Assembly: GCF_964340395.1 (NCBI RefSeq)
Contig: NC_135562.1
Span: 130,001 to 187,500, forward strand
DNA from: Glandiceps talaboti
Taxonomy: Eukaryota; Hemichordata; Enteropneusta; Spengelidae
Reading direction: 5' to 3'
DNA length: 57,500 nucleotides
The notes under the pieces were generated by a model that saw only the letters and a list, made by a program, of their open reading frames with translations, did not search any database and had not been told where the DNA came from. How positions within the stretch are numbered: position 1 is the stretch's first letter; each line of letters begins with the position of its first letter. Both the position numbers and the translations under genes were made by a program. This document shows positions 1 to 14,599 of the stretch, one piece after another.

Positions 1-406
1 TTGCTGTATGCAAAATGGCATTACCAATGCAATTACGAAAGGCTCTATGATGTCAACTTTGGAACATTCAATTTGTAGATATTTCTTTTATATAAAATGT
101 ATTGATTATGCAAAACAAATCATAATGTGTTTTTACTTACCTATATTACTGTGAACGAAGTATGACTGACACTATGCAGCAATAAGCAAAACATTTGGAT
201 ATATCTCCCAGATATCATATACCCATTATTTGTAAAAATGTTGATTGATGGTATTTCACATAATTGGTCAATATCAATTCTTCATTTTATCTATTTTACA
301 CAAATATCATGAGGATTGCATATAACTAATGCTTTAGATGAAATTACGATCATCATTTGGTGAAACTTCACTTAATTGGCAATAATACAATAATACCTTG
401 TGGACA
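1..406. other. AT-rich sequence without recognisable features
   Basis: I see no open reading frame with coding character, no RNA gene and no repeat family here. It is AT-rich sequence leading into a TG microsatellite. Confidence 0.5.
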
Positions 407-416
407 TGTGTGTGTT

Positions 417-475
<59 letters not shown>
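407..475. repeat. (TG)n microsatellite
   Basis: About 33 TG dinucleotides with one interruption (TTTATG) near the start. The poly-Cys/Val reading frame across it is a translation artefact. Confidence 0.97.
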
Positions 476-476
<1 letters not shown>

Positions 477-790
477 AAATATAAAATTACTAACTACTAT
501 AGCAGATATTGTTGTAATTTTGAAAATGTATTGATAACATATCACCTAATTCACAAAGACCATTGACGATGCAAATTAGTCATTCATTATGCAAGCAAGA
601 CTACACACCTATGTAGGGGGTGTGTAATTATAGGTATGATGCTTGATGGAATATAGAAGAAACGTTGATGATAGATGTCACCTAATTGGCATATAATTAA
701 GTATGCAACCGGACATATGTAATTGCATAATTCAACTTGCAATTATGTAGTAAATCACAATAGACAACACAACACAACACAACACAATAC

Positions 791-1395
791 AGTACGATAC
801 AACACAGTTCCCTTACACGGCGAATGACATATCCGGCGATCTTAATGAATAGTGTACGATACAACACAGTTCACTTACACGGCGAATGACATCAGATACA
901 ACACAGTTCACTTACACGGCGAATGACATGAATAGTGTACGATACAACACAGTTAACTTACATGGCGAATGACATATCCAACTATCTTTAATGAATAGTG
1001 TACGATACAACACAGTTAACTTACATGGCGAATGACATATCCGGCGATCTTAATGAATAGTGTACGATACAACACAGTTAACTTACATGGCGAATGACAT
1101 ATCCAACTTTCTTTAATGAATAGTGTACGATACAACACAGATCACTTACACGGCGAATGACATATCCGACGATCTTAATGAATAGTGTACGATACAACAC
1201 AGTTAACTTACACGGCGAATGACATATCCAACGATCTTAATGAATAGTGTACGATACAACACATCACTTACACAGGGGAATGACATATCCGACGAGAGTA
1301 CTAAACAACGCAATTCACTTACATATGGCGTATGACATATCCGACGAGAGTACGAAACAACGCAATCCACTTACATATGGCGATTGACATCCGAT
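791..1395. repeat. ~63-bp minisatellite, about 11 units
   Basis: Nine units share the core GTACGATACAACACAG followed by CACTTACACGGCGAATGACA and a variable linker (ATCCGGCGATC or ATCCAACTATC). Units are about 63 bp except for a few internally deleted copies near 890-940. The last two units (about 1290-1395) diverge to a ~53-bp form containing CTTACATATGGCG. It is preceded by a short (ACACA)n run at about 765-787 that resembles the start of the unit and may have seeded it. No reading frame is conserved. Confidence 0.92.
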
Positions 1396-2704
1396 GTTGG
1401 CAAATAATGTAATCACCTTGACTTACACTTATCCGTTACAATCTACGAAATGGGGACTTTTTTCTTAATAATAAGTAGGTAAGTAAGTACTAGTTAGTAA
1501 GTAATTTATTTATTTATTATAGTGGCATGCAAATGAGGTTTTAAATAACATCTCTTTAGTACGATCTCTCAAGAAAGCGAATATGAAATCTCCAAGCCCA
1601 ATGGATTTATATGTCACTTTAAAACGTGAACTTAAAGAAAAATACAGTGTGTCAAATAAATAAATGCAAAATAATAAGTCAAAGGTTAAATAAATAAATC
1701 ATACATAACTAGCTAGGTCTGTACAGCCTGGTTTTCCTCCTAATGAAGGCCTTTTCTATAAATTTCGCTGTGTTTAGCCGTGTTAGTATAACAAATACTA
1801 CTGATTCGCTATGGGTGGGGATGAAAGGGAAGTAAGTAAACAATGTAGTAACTTTCCACGTGGCTAATAAACTTAAAGTGAAACTGAAAATAGCTATTCT
1901 ATATAAATGCATTCTACATATGTCAGCAGTTGACCCCATGATTTTTAATAGTGTCATCTGTTAAGTAAGCATCATTGTAAACATGGTTAGATATTGACGA
2001 ACGAATTGTTGACCTATAGTAGGTATATATAGAAGTCTGCTACAAAACACCTGTCTTACAAGCGAGCAAAATCTCACGAGGTCTACGGAATGACGTGCCC
2101 GACCACTGTGACGTCATGGCTCGGTTCTTATGAATGTCTAATCCCATCTGATGACGTTAATGTATTGTTCCTTGGAACTGGGACGTATCTGGGTTTTTTT
2201 TCAATGTTTAAATAGGCACGTTATACGTTATAAGGAATTTATAATATAACATTTATAAATACATTAATACTCGATTACACAGTCTTCAGGGTTATTTTGT
2301 TTACGCGGAAGTGTAAATGTATACATGTTCTCACAATCACGTTTTAACACCCTACTTCAAAATGACTTAGACAGTCAGTATCTCAAAGGGTCATGTCTGG
2401 CATACTTCAATTGAGTTCTAATAGATATGGCTAGTATTGACGGAGTTATGAGTATCTTGTAAAACGATACTAATCTTTAAAAATGTTAAAAACAAAACCA
2501 CATGGAATTGAATTTGTTGATTGTACCATTATATTTTAAACCCCTGTACAGACACACGGCTCGTTGCCAAAAATAACACAAAGAAAAAAGCCGAGTGATA
2601 TATACTCTATAATATGTGGTTGGGTTTGGAAGCATTTATAATGGCGTGATAATTCAACATTGGGGTATATCGTGTACCAGAAGAGAATAACTAACTAATC
2701 AGCC
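1396..2704. other. Gene-free interval
   Basis: No convincing exon on either strand. It holds small TAAG and TTTA tracts near 1470-1520 and the CRE-type cluster annotated separately. An 82-codon minus-strand frame at 1709-1957 has no recognisable domain and no splice context that I would trust. Confidence 0.5.
2092..2159. promoter_or_regulatory. Cluster of CRE-type motifs
   Basis: Three CREB/ATF-type sites lie within 68 bp: the half-site TGACGT at 2092, a perfect palindromic CRE TGACGTCA at 2109-2116, and TGACGTTA at 2152-2159. The bracketing sequence is more GC-rich than its neighbours. The motif matches are seen directly. Activity as an enhancer or promoter is inference, since no adjacent gene is identified. 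Confidence 0.4.
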
Positions 2705-2706
2705 TG

Positions 2707-2783
<77 letters not shown>

Positions 2784-3068
2784 TTGCCTGCCTGTCCGTC
2801 TGTATGTCTGTATGTCTGCCTGTCTGTCTGTTTGTCTGTTTGTCTGTCTGTCTGTCGATATATCCTAAAATCAATCATAAATCATACAACATCGCGTTGT
2901 CACTCAGTGTTCTCGCTCTAATCCATTAAAATTACTTAACTCCCCCACTCACTCACTCACTCACTCACTTACTCACCTGCCTCCCACTCACTCAATTTGT
3001 CAGTCAGTCAGTCAGTCGGTTTGACAGTCAGTCAGTCAGTCAGTCAATAAGTTAGTTAGTTAGTTAGC
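2705..3068. repeat. Compound tetranucleotide microsatellites
   Basis: Successive tracts: (TCAA)n at about 2706-2784, (TGTC/TGTA)n at about 2785-2857, then after a 90-bp gap (ACTC)n at about 2945-2970, and (GTCA)n ending in (GTTA)n at about 2999-3067. Four different tetranucleotides within 360 bp suggest slippage-prone DNA. No coding content. Confidence 0.95.
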
Positions 3069-3632
3069 GAATACATTTCTTCTTCGTGTAAACAATGGAA
3101 ACGCGTCCTCACATATCTTGGGTCATCGAGTGACCTTGAGCCGACTGGCAAACCTAACAAGTTGCGATTCTATTCTTTCTAACTTGTAGTTGATGAACTG
3201 GTCTTACTGCCACTAACACGTGAAATACACTCATTCATGCCAACACAACAAATCCTTTTTTAAGGTTTCTTTTAAGATAATTTTTTTTTCAAATGAAATA
3301 ATATGTTTACGAAAGTGAACACACCTCAGGCACTAATTAAAATTAGACAAAAACTAACGTTTCATCATTCTGTATGTCAAAGCATTGCTATATCAAGCCA
3401 CAAAGTATCACCTTAACTGAATATAATATAGTCCACTGAGTCAGATGTGCTATACTATGAACCATATCAAGTGGTAATGGGTCAGATAAAGCTATCATAT
3501 TTACCATGTCAATAACATAATTACCATTTCATCGGTTGATATTAATTGAAGACGACTTATTATTTTGCTTGTATATACAAAAACATGTCCAGCCTCTTTG
3601 ATAACGTCCTTACTTGTTACAATGATCACAAA

Positions 3633-3711
3633 ACAACGACAGTGCCGTAGCCCGGGTATTGACGTCATACTACACAACGACAGTGCCGTAGCCCGGGTAT
3701 TGACTTCATAC
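3633..3711. repeat. Tandem pair of a 38-bp module with a CRE
   Basis: Two copies (3633-3670 and 3674-3711) of a module beginning ACAACGACAGTGCCGTAGCC and ending TTGAC(G/T)TCATAC. Copy 1 carries a perfect CRE (TGACGTCA, 3660-3667). In copy 2 the same position reads TGACTTCA. The duplication is otherwise nearly identical. Function is unknown. Confidence 0.85.
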
Positions 3712-3754
3712 AAATTCAAGTTTAAGGTCAACCGAATAGCAAGGAAGGGAATTC

Positions 3755-3838
3755 GTGTGTGTGTGTATGTGTGTGTGTGTCAAATTAGAACGAAAGAAAT
3801 AATATTGATTTTATTTATTTGTTTATTTGTTTATTTGT

Positions 3839-3901
<63 letters not shown>

Positions 3902-3970
3902 TGTTGTTGTTGTTGTTGTTGTTGCAGTTACTGCACGGTCTGATTGTTGTTGTTGTTGTTGTTGTTGTTT
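3755..3970. repeat. (GT)n, (TTTA)n and (TTG)n compound microsatellite
   Basis: GT repeats at about 3755-3781, TTTG/TTTA repeats at about 3810-3902, and two TTG-trinucleotide runs (about 3902-3925 and 3943-3969) separated by 17 bp. The 141-codon frame across it is simple-sequence translation (IYLF repeats), not a gene. Confidence 0.95.
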
Positions 3971-6900
3971 ATATTTTTAAAATAATATGAATCACATCAC
4001 ATTCAAGGTGATGGCCGTTTCGCCCAAATCTGTGACGTTGCTCTGATGAGATTCGTACTGATATCAGTGATACCGTATAAGGGTATAGCTGTACAGTATA
4101 ACGACGCGTCGATTAGGATTCGATCAGCAATGAATAAAAACATTTAATTGAGTCGGCAATAGATACAACTGACTTGAAGCATTAATGTTGTATGTTTCTA
4201 TCATTAGAGTCACCATCCTCGTAAGCGCACGTTCACTGGCTGACATTATTTCTCGGCATTGCCGCCGATGTCCTTTGTGTTTCCATTGCACGCATGCGCA
4301 TTCATCACACTGTGGTTTAATGATAGCAGTATCGGGAGTGAGTACATTTGTTTTGTCAGTGACATCTCGACAGTTGTTCGGCGATATGGAATGGATGTTT
4401 CGATAAAAGGCTACTACAGGCTTAAAGTTTCATATACAAGCAAACAGGTAAATATTTCACCTTACATACAGTCCATCAAAATGGCGAAATTTCTCTCATT
4501 GGCGGGCATGCGCGTTGTTATGGATGGTGGCGATCTGAATAAGCTTGTACGAGTAAAATAGCCTGTGTATGTATGCTATGGCTTTCGTGTTCTTTATAAG
4601 CCGTGTATCATTTTGTGGAAATGGCATCTCACTATTTGATAATTTTGTATAAATAATTTCGAAGAAGTATTACAATTCTTCAGAAAATATATTTATTTCA
4701 AATCATACACCACGATCATCATACCACATATCGGTAAAATATCGACACAGCTTAAATACGGACACTTCGTTTATCTATACTTAATGATGATACGCAGAAA
4801 ACAAAAAAATACGTCCGAAATATTGCATTCAAAAATAATGTTGCGTTGCGTTAACATAATATTCAACTATTTGTTGTGCCATTCAACAAAGCGTATGTTA
4901 TCTGCTTAGCGTGATATTTTACCAACCGATCGCAGTGTTATAAATGCACTGCACCATTTGATAGCATGGTGTATTCAGGCGACACAATTAATCTCCCCAA
5001 CCTTCCGTGAGAACATAATGGGGGAACAGCTTGCCAGCTAGTAACCGGTTTTTGTTTAAATGTCATTATCTATGCTATTAACATTCCAAAAAAATATTAC
5101 CGGCAATTCATTTTTACACATATGTTCTTTTTAAAGAAATATGTTAGACCGCAAGGGTTAATATTACTAACGACTTGGGTTAGATTCACTAGTGTTCGAA
5201 GATTTCCTTCTGTAAAAATAAACTGATGAACGAACCCGTTGAAGAATTAAAATGTATTTAAAACATTAATCGTTCTCGGTTGAATGTATATTTGTTTTCT
5301 CTTTGAAAGCAGAGCCTTTTCGATCGACAATATCGTGAGTCCATGTACTGATTCTTGCTGATATCACTATGCTTCCCTGTGTCTATTAACGTAGGCTACA
5401 TAATATAGCGATGATATGTTTCGGAACGTTGACTGAACACTAAAAATGGATATAAAATCAAGAATTTAGGTTCCGAAAAGGAAAAGAACACGACACCGTG
5501 TGTATAGATCAAGGTCCTTAAGAGCACTGTGCTGCTTTTTTTCTTCACGGCTTTCTACTACTATTGAATTCATTATAGCGTCGCCATCATTGCCTGCAAT
5601 CATGATTGTTCAGCCCGTCTGCGCATGCTTAAACTTCGTAGTACATCCGACCATCGGATTATATTATCACATATCCCATCACCATGGCGACGGGATATGA
5701 TATAATAGAATCTTTAATACCAAAAGCATCATTTAATTGTGATGGGTGTACCGTTTTACACTGTTGTTGAATTTTTGAACATAGCTACAGAAAACATTTA
5801 AAATGCAAATGCGATATTACGCTTAAAATATTATGACCGAGTAAATCTTTATCATGTATGGTTTTCCTAACGTGGGCGCCATTGTGGTTTCCATGCGCCA
5901 AAGTTTGGTCGATATATAGTGAGGAATGATGGTACTTTTCATTTTCATTTTCCATCATATGTTCAAATTTGAAATTCAACATCACAGTATTTAATACTAG
6001 TCCTGCCAAGAAAGAAAACTCCTATCTACGACTACTCTCTTATCAAATGAAATTTAGTTGGGCTAAAAAATATTTAGAAAGCTAAGCAATAAATTTTACA
6101 CAACTATTTTGGCGGGAAAGTAGACACCGTTTATTGCGGACGATTAGTTAAGACTGCAATATATTTTTTTACAAAGATTACAATGAGATTTGCAATGTCT
6201 AATCAAAGCCAGATCAGGTCAATTTTTTGGAAGCATCTGTATTAGAGTAGGTCAGGCATAAAACATTGAAGGAGATACGTTGACCTTATCATATTATACT
6301 TGACCTTCAAGTCCATTATCATACTATCAACTATCGAGTACGACGCGAGAGGTTGTAGACGACGCCATCTCCAGCCGCATTTCGTGTAAATATCCGCATT
6401 AAAGTGTGAGTAAGTAACATACGGTATGAATCTAATCTTAAAAATGTGTAATCGTGTCACCAACATATTGGTGCAGTTATGAAAAACTGTAATAGTGTAA
6501 TCCATTTGGATTAATTTGACCTGTCACTAGGCTGCATTCGCGCAAGTCAGAGCATTATTTTCCTGTCGATGTGCCGACAAGTTAAGTGTTGTGTTGTTGC
6601 CGCAAAGAGGCCCATTGCTTTACGACGATGCCCTAGTGTTGTTTTAAGACATTATGATCTTGAAATACGCACTTTCTGGTGATCATTTTCAGTTGACTTT
6701 CAAAATTACTTTTGTGTGTTTTGATGATTTTCTCACAGTTTATGTATTCTCCAATGACATTTACATTGTTTAATCTGAATGGTTGCTCACACTAGATCTA
6801 GTGTCTAGTTTCCAGTAGTGACGTAATCATGCATTATAAATGGATTTCCACCAGTACGGGGTAAATAAACAACTATGTATTAAAAAGAATAGTCAACAGA

Positions 6901-7070
6901 TTATTAAAATGTCGACAATACGATTGAAAAACAGCAAGAGGTATGATTAAGATAACACTTCAAAAGATTACCCGATGTGAACTGCCTTCCGGAGGGGCAA
7001 AGACATTAGATTCTTCCTACACACATTAGTTGTTGGAATGCAAAATTCTGAGCCATAGCTATCATACGCG
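3971..7070. other. Unannotated single-copy-looking interval with NRF-1-like motifs
   Basis: About 3.1 kb with no exon I can support. It contains three GCATGCGC-type motifs similar to the NRF-1 core (4292-4300, 4506-4514, 5621-5628) and a YY1-like AAAATGGCG near 4478. These are short and could occur by chance. A 100-codon plus-strand frame at 4259-4561 has no recognisable domain. Confidence 0.45.
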
Positions 7071-7186
7071 ATATACACCTTAATCAACAAATCAATTATA
7101 CCAAAATATATGAAATTTGAAGCTTGCATGCTTAAGATATAACTTAATTATCGAAAATCATTAATTATGGAAACGAATCATTTTTT

Positions 7187-8600
<1,414 letters not shown>

Positions 8601-9004
8601 AATTTTCGATTAGAAATTTAGGAAGTATGATATTAACGTCGAACTTTCTAATTTTACCTTGTTGTTTTGCAATTTCTCCCAATATCAAGCTACTGCTGTG
8701 CGGTGTGAGCCATGTGATCATGTAATTAACGCAGTATCTCGGGAAATATTCACTTTCAGTGAATACATTCATCAGGTGTAATAAAGTATGATTTATAACA
8801 ATATTATGACATCTATAAGCCTACGGAAATAAATTGTTGGTCTTCAACACTATTGTTCACGATCTAGCCTACGTGTATTACTTCGCAAAATTGTAGTAAC
8901 ACTGGTGACCTTTACATTGACCTCTATATATTCAGTGCACAGTGAGGGCACAATGTGTAGTTTGAACAGGGAGTTTGAATTATATTTATGATAGCAAGAC
9001 GATA
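8601..9004. other. Interval between two repeat elements
   Basis: No gene or known repeat core recognised between element A and the reversed element that follows. Confidence 0.45.
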
Positions 9005-9707
9005 CCCTTACGGAAGGGCATTCAGTTTAAATCTGGTTAAGATAGCTACAGCAACGAGCTTTGTATTACACATACACTTTGCATCATCAATGTATGTACC
9101 ACTTATGTGAAATTTGAAGCTTGCATTCTCAAGATATTGTCTAATTAATAAAAAATAGTTAATTATGCAAATGAATGATTGCAATCGAACTACATAAGCA
9201 AATGGTATCAAACACTGGCTTTTATGCATATACCACATTATATGAAATTTGAAGCTTGCATTCTTAAGATATAGCATACTTATCGAAAACCATTAATTAT
9301 GCAAATGACTCATTCAAACGAATAGCTGTGTCAACAAGCTTTATAGACATTGTACTTTGGTATGGTTGGCATTTGTTCCAAATTATATGGAATTTGAAGT
9401 GTAATTACCGACAATCATTAATTATGGAAGTGACCCATTAAAACATAAACAAGATTTTTAAGATATGTATTGTTTATTGTGGTTGATGTATGTACCAAAT
9501 TATATGGGATTTAAAGCTTTGGTTCTTAAGATATAGTGCAGTTACTGGAAATTGTTTATTGTGCAAAATAGTAGCTTATTAATATGCATATGTTTATTAA
9601 TTAAAACGTAGCCAGTTCTTGTCATTACCATAAGAAAGATCTGTACCCAGTTTCATTACAATTAATGGTGTAGGTTTTGAGACATCATGTCCACAGACAG
9701 ACAAACA

Positions 9708-9753
<46 letters not shown>

Positions 9754-9965
9754 TACATACATACATACATACATACATACATACATACATACATACATAC
9801 ATACGTACATACATACATACATACATACATACATACACGCAGAGACATACACTCACACGAGCAAGCAAGCAAACAAACAAACAAACAAACAAACAAACAA
9901 ACAAACAAACAAGCAAGCAGAGCATAACATAACATAACATAACATAACATAACATAACATAACGG
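9005..9965 (-). mobile_element. Repeat element C, same family in reverse orientation
   Basis: The plus strand begins with CCCTTACGGAAGGGCATTCA (about 9005), the right-end signature of this family. It continues with cores containing TATGAAATTTGAAGCTTGCA and AATTATGCAAATGA, which are the reverse complement of element A cores. It ends in a microsatellite block. Read on the minus strand, the microsatellite is followed by ATGTCTCAAAACCTACACC and then GGTACAGATCTTTCTTATGG, which aligns with the head of element A (GGTACACATCTTTCTTATGG). Orientation is therefore clear. No coding capacity. Confidence 0.65.
9696..9962. repeat. Compound (AC)n(CATA)n(CAAA)n(CATAA)n microsatellite
   Basis: AC tract at about 9709-9749, CATA tract at about 9748-9835 with one CGTA variant, GCAA/CAAA tract at about 9862-9915, and a pentanucleotide CATAA tract at about 9924-9962. 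It forms the terminal block of the reversed element. All overlapping long reading frames (MYVC or HTYI repeats) are artefacts. Confidence 0.97.
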
Positions 9966-10084
9966 TAGGTAACAATACTGAAACAATGTGACATCAACAC
10001 CAAAAACGGCAAATCATCCTAGAACTGATTAATGCACGTTGAAGATTGATAACAACTTTTTCTAAAACGTTCCAATTTCTTCCC

Positions 10085-10870
10085 TTTTCTTACCTTCTGT
10101 AAGGGGGGGTTATAAAAAAGGGGATAGCTCCTGCTATCATTTTCAGGAAGAACTGATTAGGTTTTGGTAAACATCAATTGAACATAAATGCGTCATTTCG
10201 ATAATGAAGGATTTCAAAAATTAGACAATATCGTCTGAATACATGCTTCAAATATCACATAATTATGTGTATATATCAACAATAATATAGCGAACCTGGC
10301 TTATAAAGCTTGCTTAATTGATAAGCTTTGGTAATTAGGCAATATCTTATGAATTAAGTGCTTCAGATTTCATATAATTTGTTGTCAACATTGATGATAA
10401 CAAAACGCATGTCCTATATGCGTAAAGATTTTTTATGTATCTTTAGATTTTAGTTATATTCGTATAATGATGATTTTTGTAATGTAATTAGGCAATATCT
10501 TTATAATGCATATTTCAACGCTGACAATATTTTTGGTGTATGCACACATTATGACAAATCCAATGTTCCTTATAAACATTGCTGGTGTATCTTTAGATTT
10601 CAATAATATTGCATAATTAATTGTTTTGTAATTGGACAATATGTTAAGAATTGATTCTTCAAATATCATATAATTTGATCTATAGATTGATGATAAAAAT
10701 TACGAGTTTTCTTTTACAAAACTTGTTGATGTAGATTTTAATATCAATGAGTTGGAACAAATCGAAAGTGTATTGTCCTTATATTAGACATTCGTCCACA
10801 TTTGTTTCCATCCAGTTAAATATTCTCTGCCCCTCTATGGGCGGCATTCAGTTCAAATCTGGTCACCGTC
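10085..10870 (+). mobile_element. Repeat element B, same family as A
   Basis: The left end has TACCTTCTGTAAGGGGGG (about 10090). The head GAACTGATTAGGTTTTGGTA matches element A (GATCTGATTAGGTTTGGTAA). Three or four degenerate cores with AATTAGGCAATATCTT follow, and the right-end signature GGCATTCAGTTCAAATCTGG (about 10842) closes it. Unlike A and C it has no expanded microsatellite, which suggests the simple repeat is gained or lost within the family. Confidence 0.6.
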
Positions 10871-11439
10871 TAGTATACATTATTGTGTGATTAATATAAA
10901 TTTCAATAGATATCAGGACCAGGATTAAAAGCTATGTGTAAGTAGAATACTTATTTCCCTTCGGAAAGTTTGTAAAACGTCGTCCTTTTCATTGATAGCT
11001 AGTGCATTTCTATTTTCATCATATAAGGAAAATTAAATTTGTATATTGTTTTACCGAACTTTTCATGGGTAAAATATCTTGTTTGCCGAACTCGGTATCT
11101 ACGCATATTGTTTGGGTCGCGGATGACATTGCTAGGTCATGACCTTTAACCCTGAAGTTTAATATATGTAATTTATGAAAGAATGTGTATAGTGGCGAAC
11201 AGGTGGTTTCATAATTACAGCGAAACGCAAGATATAAACTAATAGTTAGGTTATTTAATGACGAAAATATCTGCATGCAGTGTGAATAGTAATTTATGAA
11301 AAATTCTGACTCGAAGAAAGTAAACAAAGTAAACTAATGTAAGGTAAAGTGCTATGATAATTAAATCATGGAAATAAAAGTAAATACAAAGTCGAATATC
11401 AGATTCACAACGAATATGATGTGATAACGAATATGGTGT
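10871..11439. other. Gene-free interval
   Basis: No gene or repeat recognised. Approaching the downstream minisatellite, partial unit fragments (GATGTGATAACGAATATGGT) begin near 11417. Confidence 0.45.
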
Positions 11440-12213
11440 GATATGGTTCTTTACTTGTAATACACATTTCATAAACAGTAGAAATATGTAATTGTTAGAA
11501 TGACTATCTATGGTACATGTTGTGATAAGTTGTTTACTTTTCATAAACAGTAGAAATATGTAATTGTTAGAATGACTATCTATGGTACATGGTGTGATAA
11601 GTTCTTTACTTGTAATACACATTTCATGAACAGTAGAAATATTTAATTGTTAGAATGACTATCTATGGTACATGTTGTGATAAATTGTTTACTTTTCATA
11701 AACAGCAGAAATATGTAATTGTTAGAATGACGATCTATGGTACATGGTGTGATAAGTTCTTTACTTGTAATACACATTTCATGAACAGTAGAAATGTTTA
11801 ATTGTTAGAATGACTATCTATGGTACATGTTGTGATAAGTTGTTTACTTTTCATGAACAGTAGAAATATGTCATTGTTAGAATGACGATCTATGGTACAT
11901 GTTGTGATAAGATGTTTACTTTTCATAAACAGTAGAAATATTAAATTGTTAGAATGACTATCTATGGTACATGGTGTGATAAGTTGTTTACTTTTCATAA
12001 ACAGTAGAAATATGTAATTGTTAGAATGACTATCTATGGTACATGGTGTGATAAGTTGTTTACTTGTAATACACTTTTCATAAACAGTAGAAATATTTAA
12101 TTGTTAGAATGACGATCTATGGTACATGTTGTGATAAGTTGTTTACTTTCATTACACATTTCATGAACAGTAGAAATATGTAATTGTTAGAATGACTATC
12201 TATGGTACATGGT
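11440..12213. repeat. 74-88-bp minisatellite, about 10 units
   Basis: Units share CATAAACAGTAGAAATATG, then TAATTGTTAGAATGACTATC, TATGGTACATGTTGTGATAA and TTGTTTACTTTT. There are two length classes: about 74 bp, and a longer class with an extra GTAATACACATT segment. The two classes are interleaved, which points to higher-order organisation. Short minus-strand frames inside it are repeat translations. A stray unit fragment (TATCATGGTACATGGTGTGA) lies at about 12871, outside the array. Confidence 0.92.
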
Positions 12214-13187
12214 AACGATTAAGAGCAATCTCAACGCTTGGACGAAATAATGTAACTCGTTAGAAAAGTATGAATGATTTCCAAGATTACAAGACAACTA
12301 AAATCATTATGGTAATTGTGACGACGAAACGCAAATACTGTACACTTTTAGTCACATGATACCCACCTGGTATTTGTGAATTACAGTACATTTTTAGTGT
12401 ACGTTTTAACAGCTTACGAGTTAAGGTCGCAATTTATACGTACTGTGTTGTAAGAAACAAGGTCATTTCAAATGTTATGACAGTCCCGAGAATAATGGAC
12501 ATGCATTGAAAGTGTGAACAATGTCCTTGAGTTTGAATAGCTTCCATGGCTTTAATTAAGTCATTATTTATATATTTATTAAATTATGTTATTTTATGGC
12601 TTTGATATAATCACCGGCAGTTTCCCGACGAAAAAAACCCTACCAATGATAGCAATCTGTATTGTTTGGTTATTTCACTTTAATTTTACAGGGGAATCCT
12701 AGTCAAAAATTCCGTAATTTTTAATTTGCATTAAAATGTTAAAAATGAATGATCTGACACATAAAGAGTCTGTTTCTGACAAAATTCAATTTGATGACAC
12801 AGATAGAGCCTGTCTCTTATAACATTCAATTTGACATGTACAGTTGTTCGTTGTATGACAGAGAGAGCTCTATCATGGTACATGGTGTGATTAATACGAC
12901 GGACAGACATCCACAACTAATGAAGTACATGTCCTTGACCAATCACGACTTACGTGCCCCAAAACAATTTTATTTTATATGAAATATGTATTTTCGACTA
13001 TGCTTTCTAACTGGTATGACAAGAGTTTGCCCAGGTTTAGACGTTTGATGTGCAACTTTCATTAATAGTTCAACGTCTTGCCATTTTATTCAGAATGGCT
13101 GGGTTTTTTGACTACTCAGATTTATATTACGTAAATTCACTATAAAACTTACATCGGTTTATTCGCACTCCTATTTTTCTTTCAGTG

Positions 13188-13190
<3 letters not shown>
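12214..13190. other. Gene-free interval
   Basis: No supported gene. Around 12770-12840 a motif close to ATTCAATTTGA occurs twice about 47 bp apart, with CTGTYTCT upstream of each copy; this is a weak local duplication. Confidence 0.45.

Positions 13191-13192
<2 letters not shown>

Positions 13193-13262
<70 letters not shown>
13193..13262. repeat. (TA)n microsatellite inside a longer inverted repeat
   Basis: About 34 TA units flanked by TGTATTTA on the left and AAATACA on the right, so the palindrome extends past the simple repeat. Such tracts can extrude as cruciforms. Confidence 0.95.
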
Positions 13263-13265
<3 letters not shown>

Positions 13266-13749
13266 CATTGGTGTTCAACGCAAGTAGAGGTCAATGATTA
13301 TCTTTGTGTCAAAAATTTAAATTATTACAACCATATCATTATACTGTTTCAATGTCAACATTTCACCCAATCATGGTTGACTACACATAGCATTCACATG
13401 TCTTGTAAGGTTAGGATTCAACGTTAAATATCAACTTGTTAGTTCCACGTATGTTTTGACTATTGCATACATACTTCAAAGTTCAATATCATATCTTTGG
13501 TCGCAGAATTTGAACATCTGTTAATTTGCCTTCAATTGCAGTAAACTGACTACTCCGACGGTACTATGTCTACTAGAGGTTTCAAGGATACGATGCAACA
13601 GCCAGATTTACCTTCAATAACATAAATATTATATATGATTATATTTCATCCAATAATATCAATAGCATATTATAGAAAGAGTAATATATATATATATATA
13701 TATTACATTTTTGCATGATATATAATACTTTCATTGCTAAATTCCACAT

Positions 13750-13990
13750 CACAGTATTGCCCAGCTAGTTACTAAAATTAATCAGTTATGCAAATGGCTC
13801 ATTAAAACTAAAAACTACATAGGCAAGCTTTATACTACATGTGCTCCTTGTTATTGTCAATGTTAATAATACATTATATGAAATTTGAAGGTTGCGTTCT
13901 TAAGAAATTGCCTAAATATTGAATATCGTACATTATGCAAATGTTTTGATAATATTCATCGGATATTTCCAAAACACTAATCAGTTCCAC

Positions 13991-14051
<61 letters not shown>
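13750..14051 (-). mobile_element. Truncated member of the microsatellite-bearing repeat family
   Basis: It contains TTATGCAAATGGCTCATTAA, ACATTATATGAAATTTGAAG and TTCTTAAG in the same order as reversed element C. It also ends in an (AC)n tract (about 13988-14051, with one CG variant), again at the family's microsatellite position. There are only about one and a half cores. Confidence 0.55.
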
Positions 14052-14053
<2 letters not shown>

Positions 14054-14599
14054 AGTGACACATTGTGATGAGTACATGCATATACAGTACACCCATTACT
14101 CAAAACTATTCTGTAGAAGGTATTTGGTATATATATATAATACGCGCCTAACCATGATGGACAATTAATATTTTGTCAAGTTATTGTTGAAGAATACAGT
14201 TATGATGATAGCTAATCATTAGACGCATTCCCATGGGCTTTACTATCACGTAATGACCCAGATATTGTAGTAATAAGTCAAAACTCCATAGGTACTAGGT
14301 ACACAATTAACCTGGAGTGAAAATTAAATTTATTGGATTTGATGTAGATATCAATGAATTGTCGCTTGCATTCTGTTACGAATTCCGTAATTTGTTATTC
14401 TACTCGATTAATTGATACTGTGTACAAGTTTCTAGTTTTGGATTGAAATAATAGAAGAAAAATCTACATACGCATGTTTTATTTCGAGTTTTACTAATTT
14501 GAAGAAATCAAAAATTTGCTTTGATTGACTGTGATATTGAATGGTATAGGAATGATTTGCTGAAATTGTTAGTTAAATCTAACATTAAACATGGAAAAA
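14052..14599. other. Gene-free interval
   Basis: Nothing recognisable beyond a short TATATATATA at about 14130. Confidence 0.45.

Noticed and set aside
9687-9986. Long frames with Cys/Val, His/Thr or Tyr/Ile repeats
   Set aside because: Simple-sequence translation of AC, CATA and CAAA tracts; also true at 19913-20219, 24761-25029, 29749-30105, 40147-40540, 47620-48066, 51037-51544 and 51748-52189.
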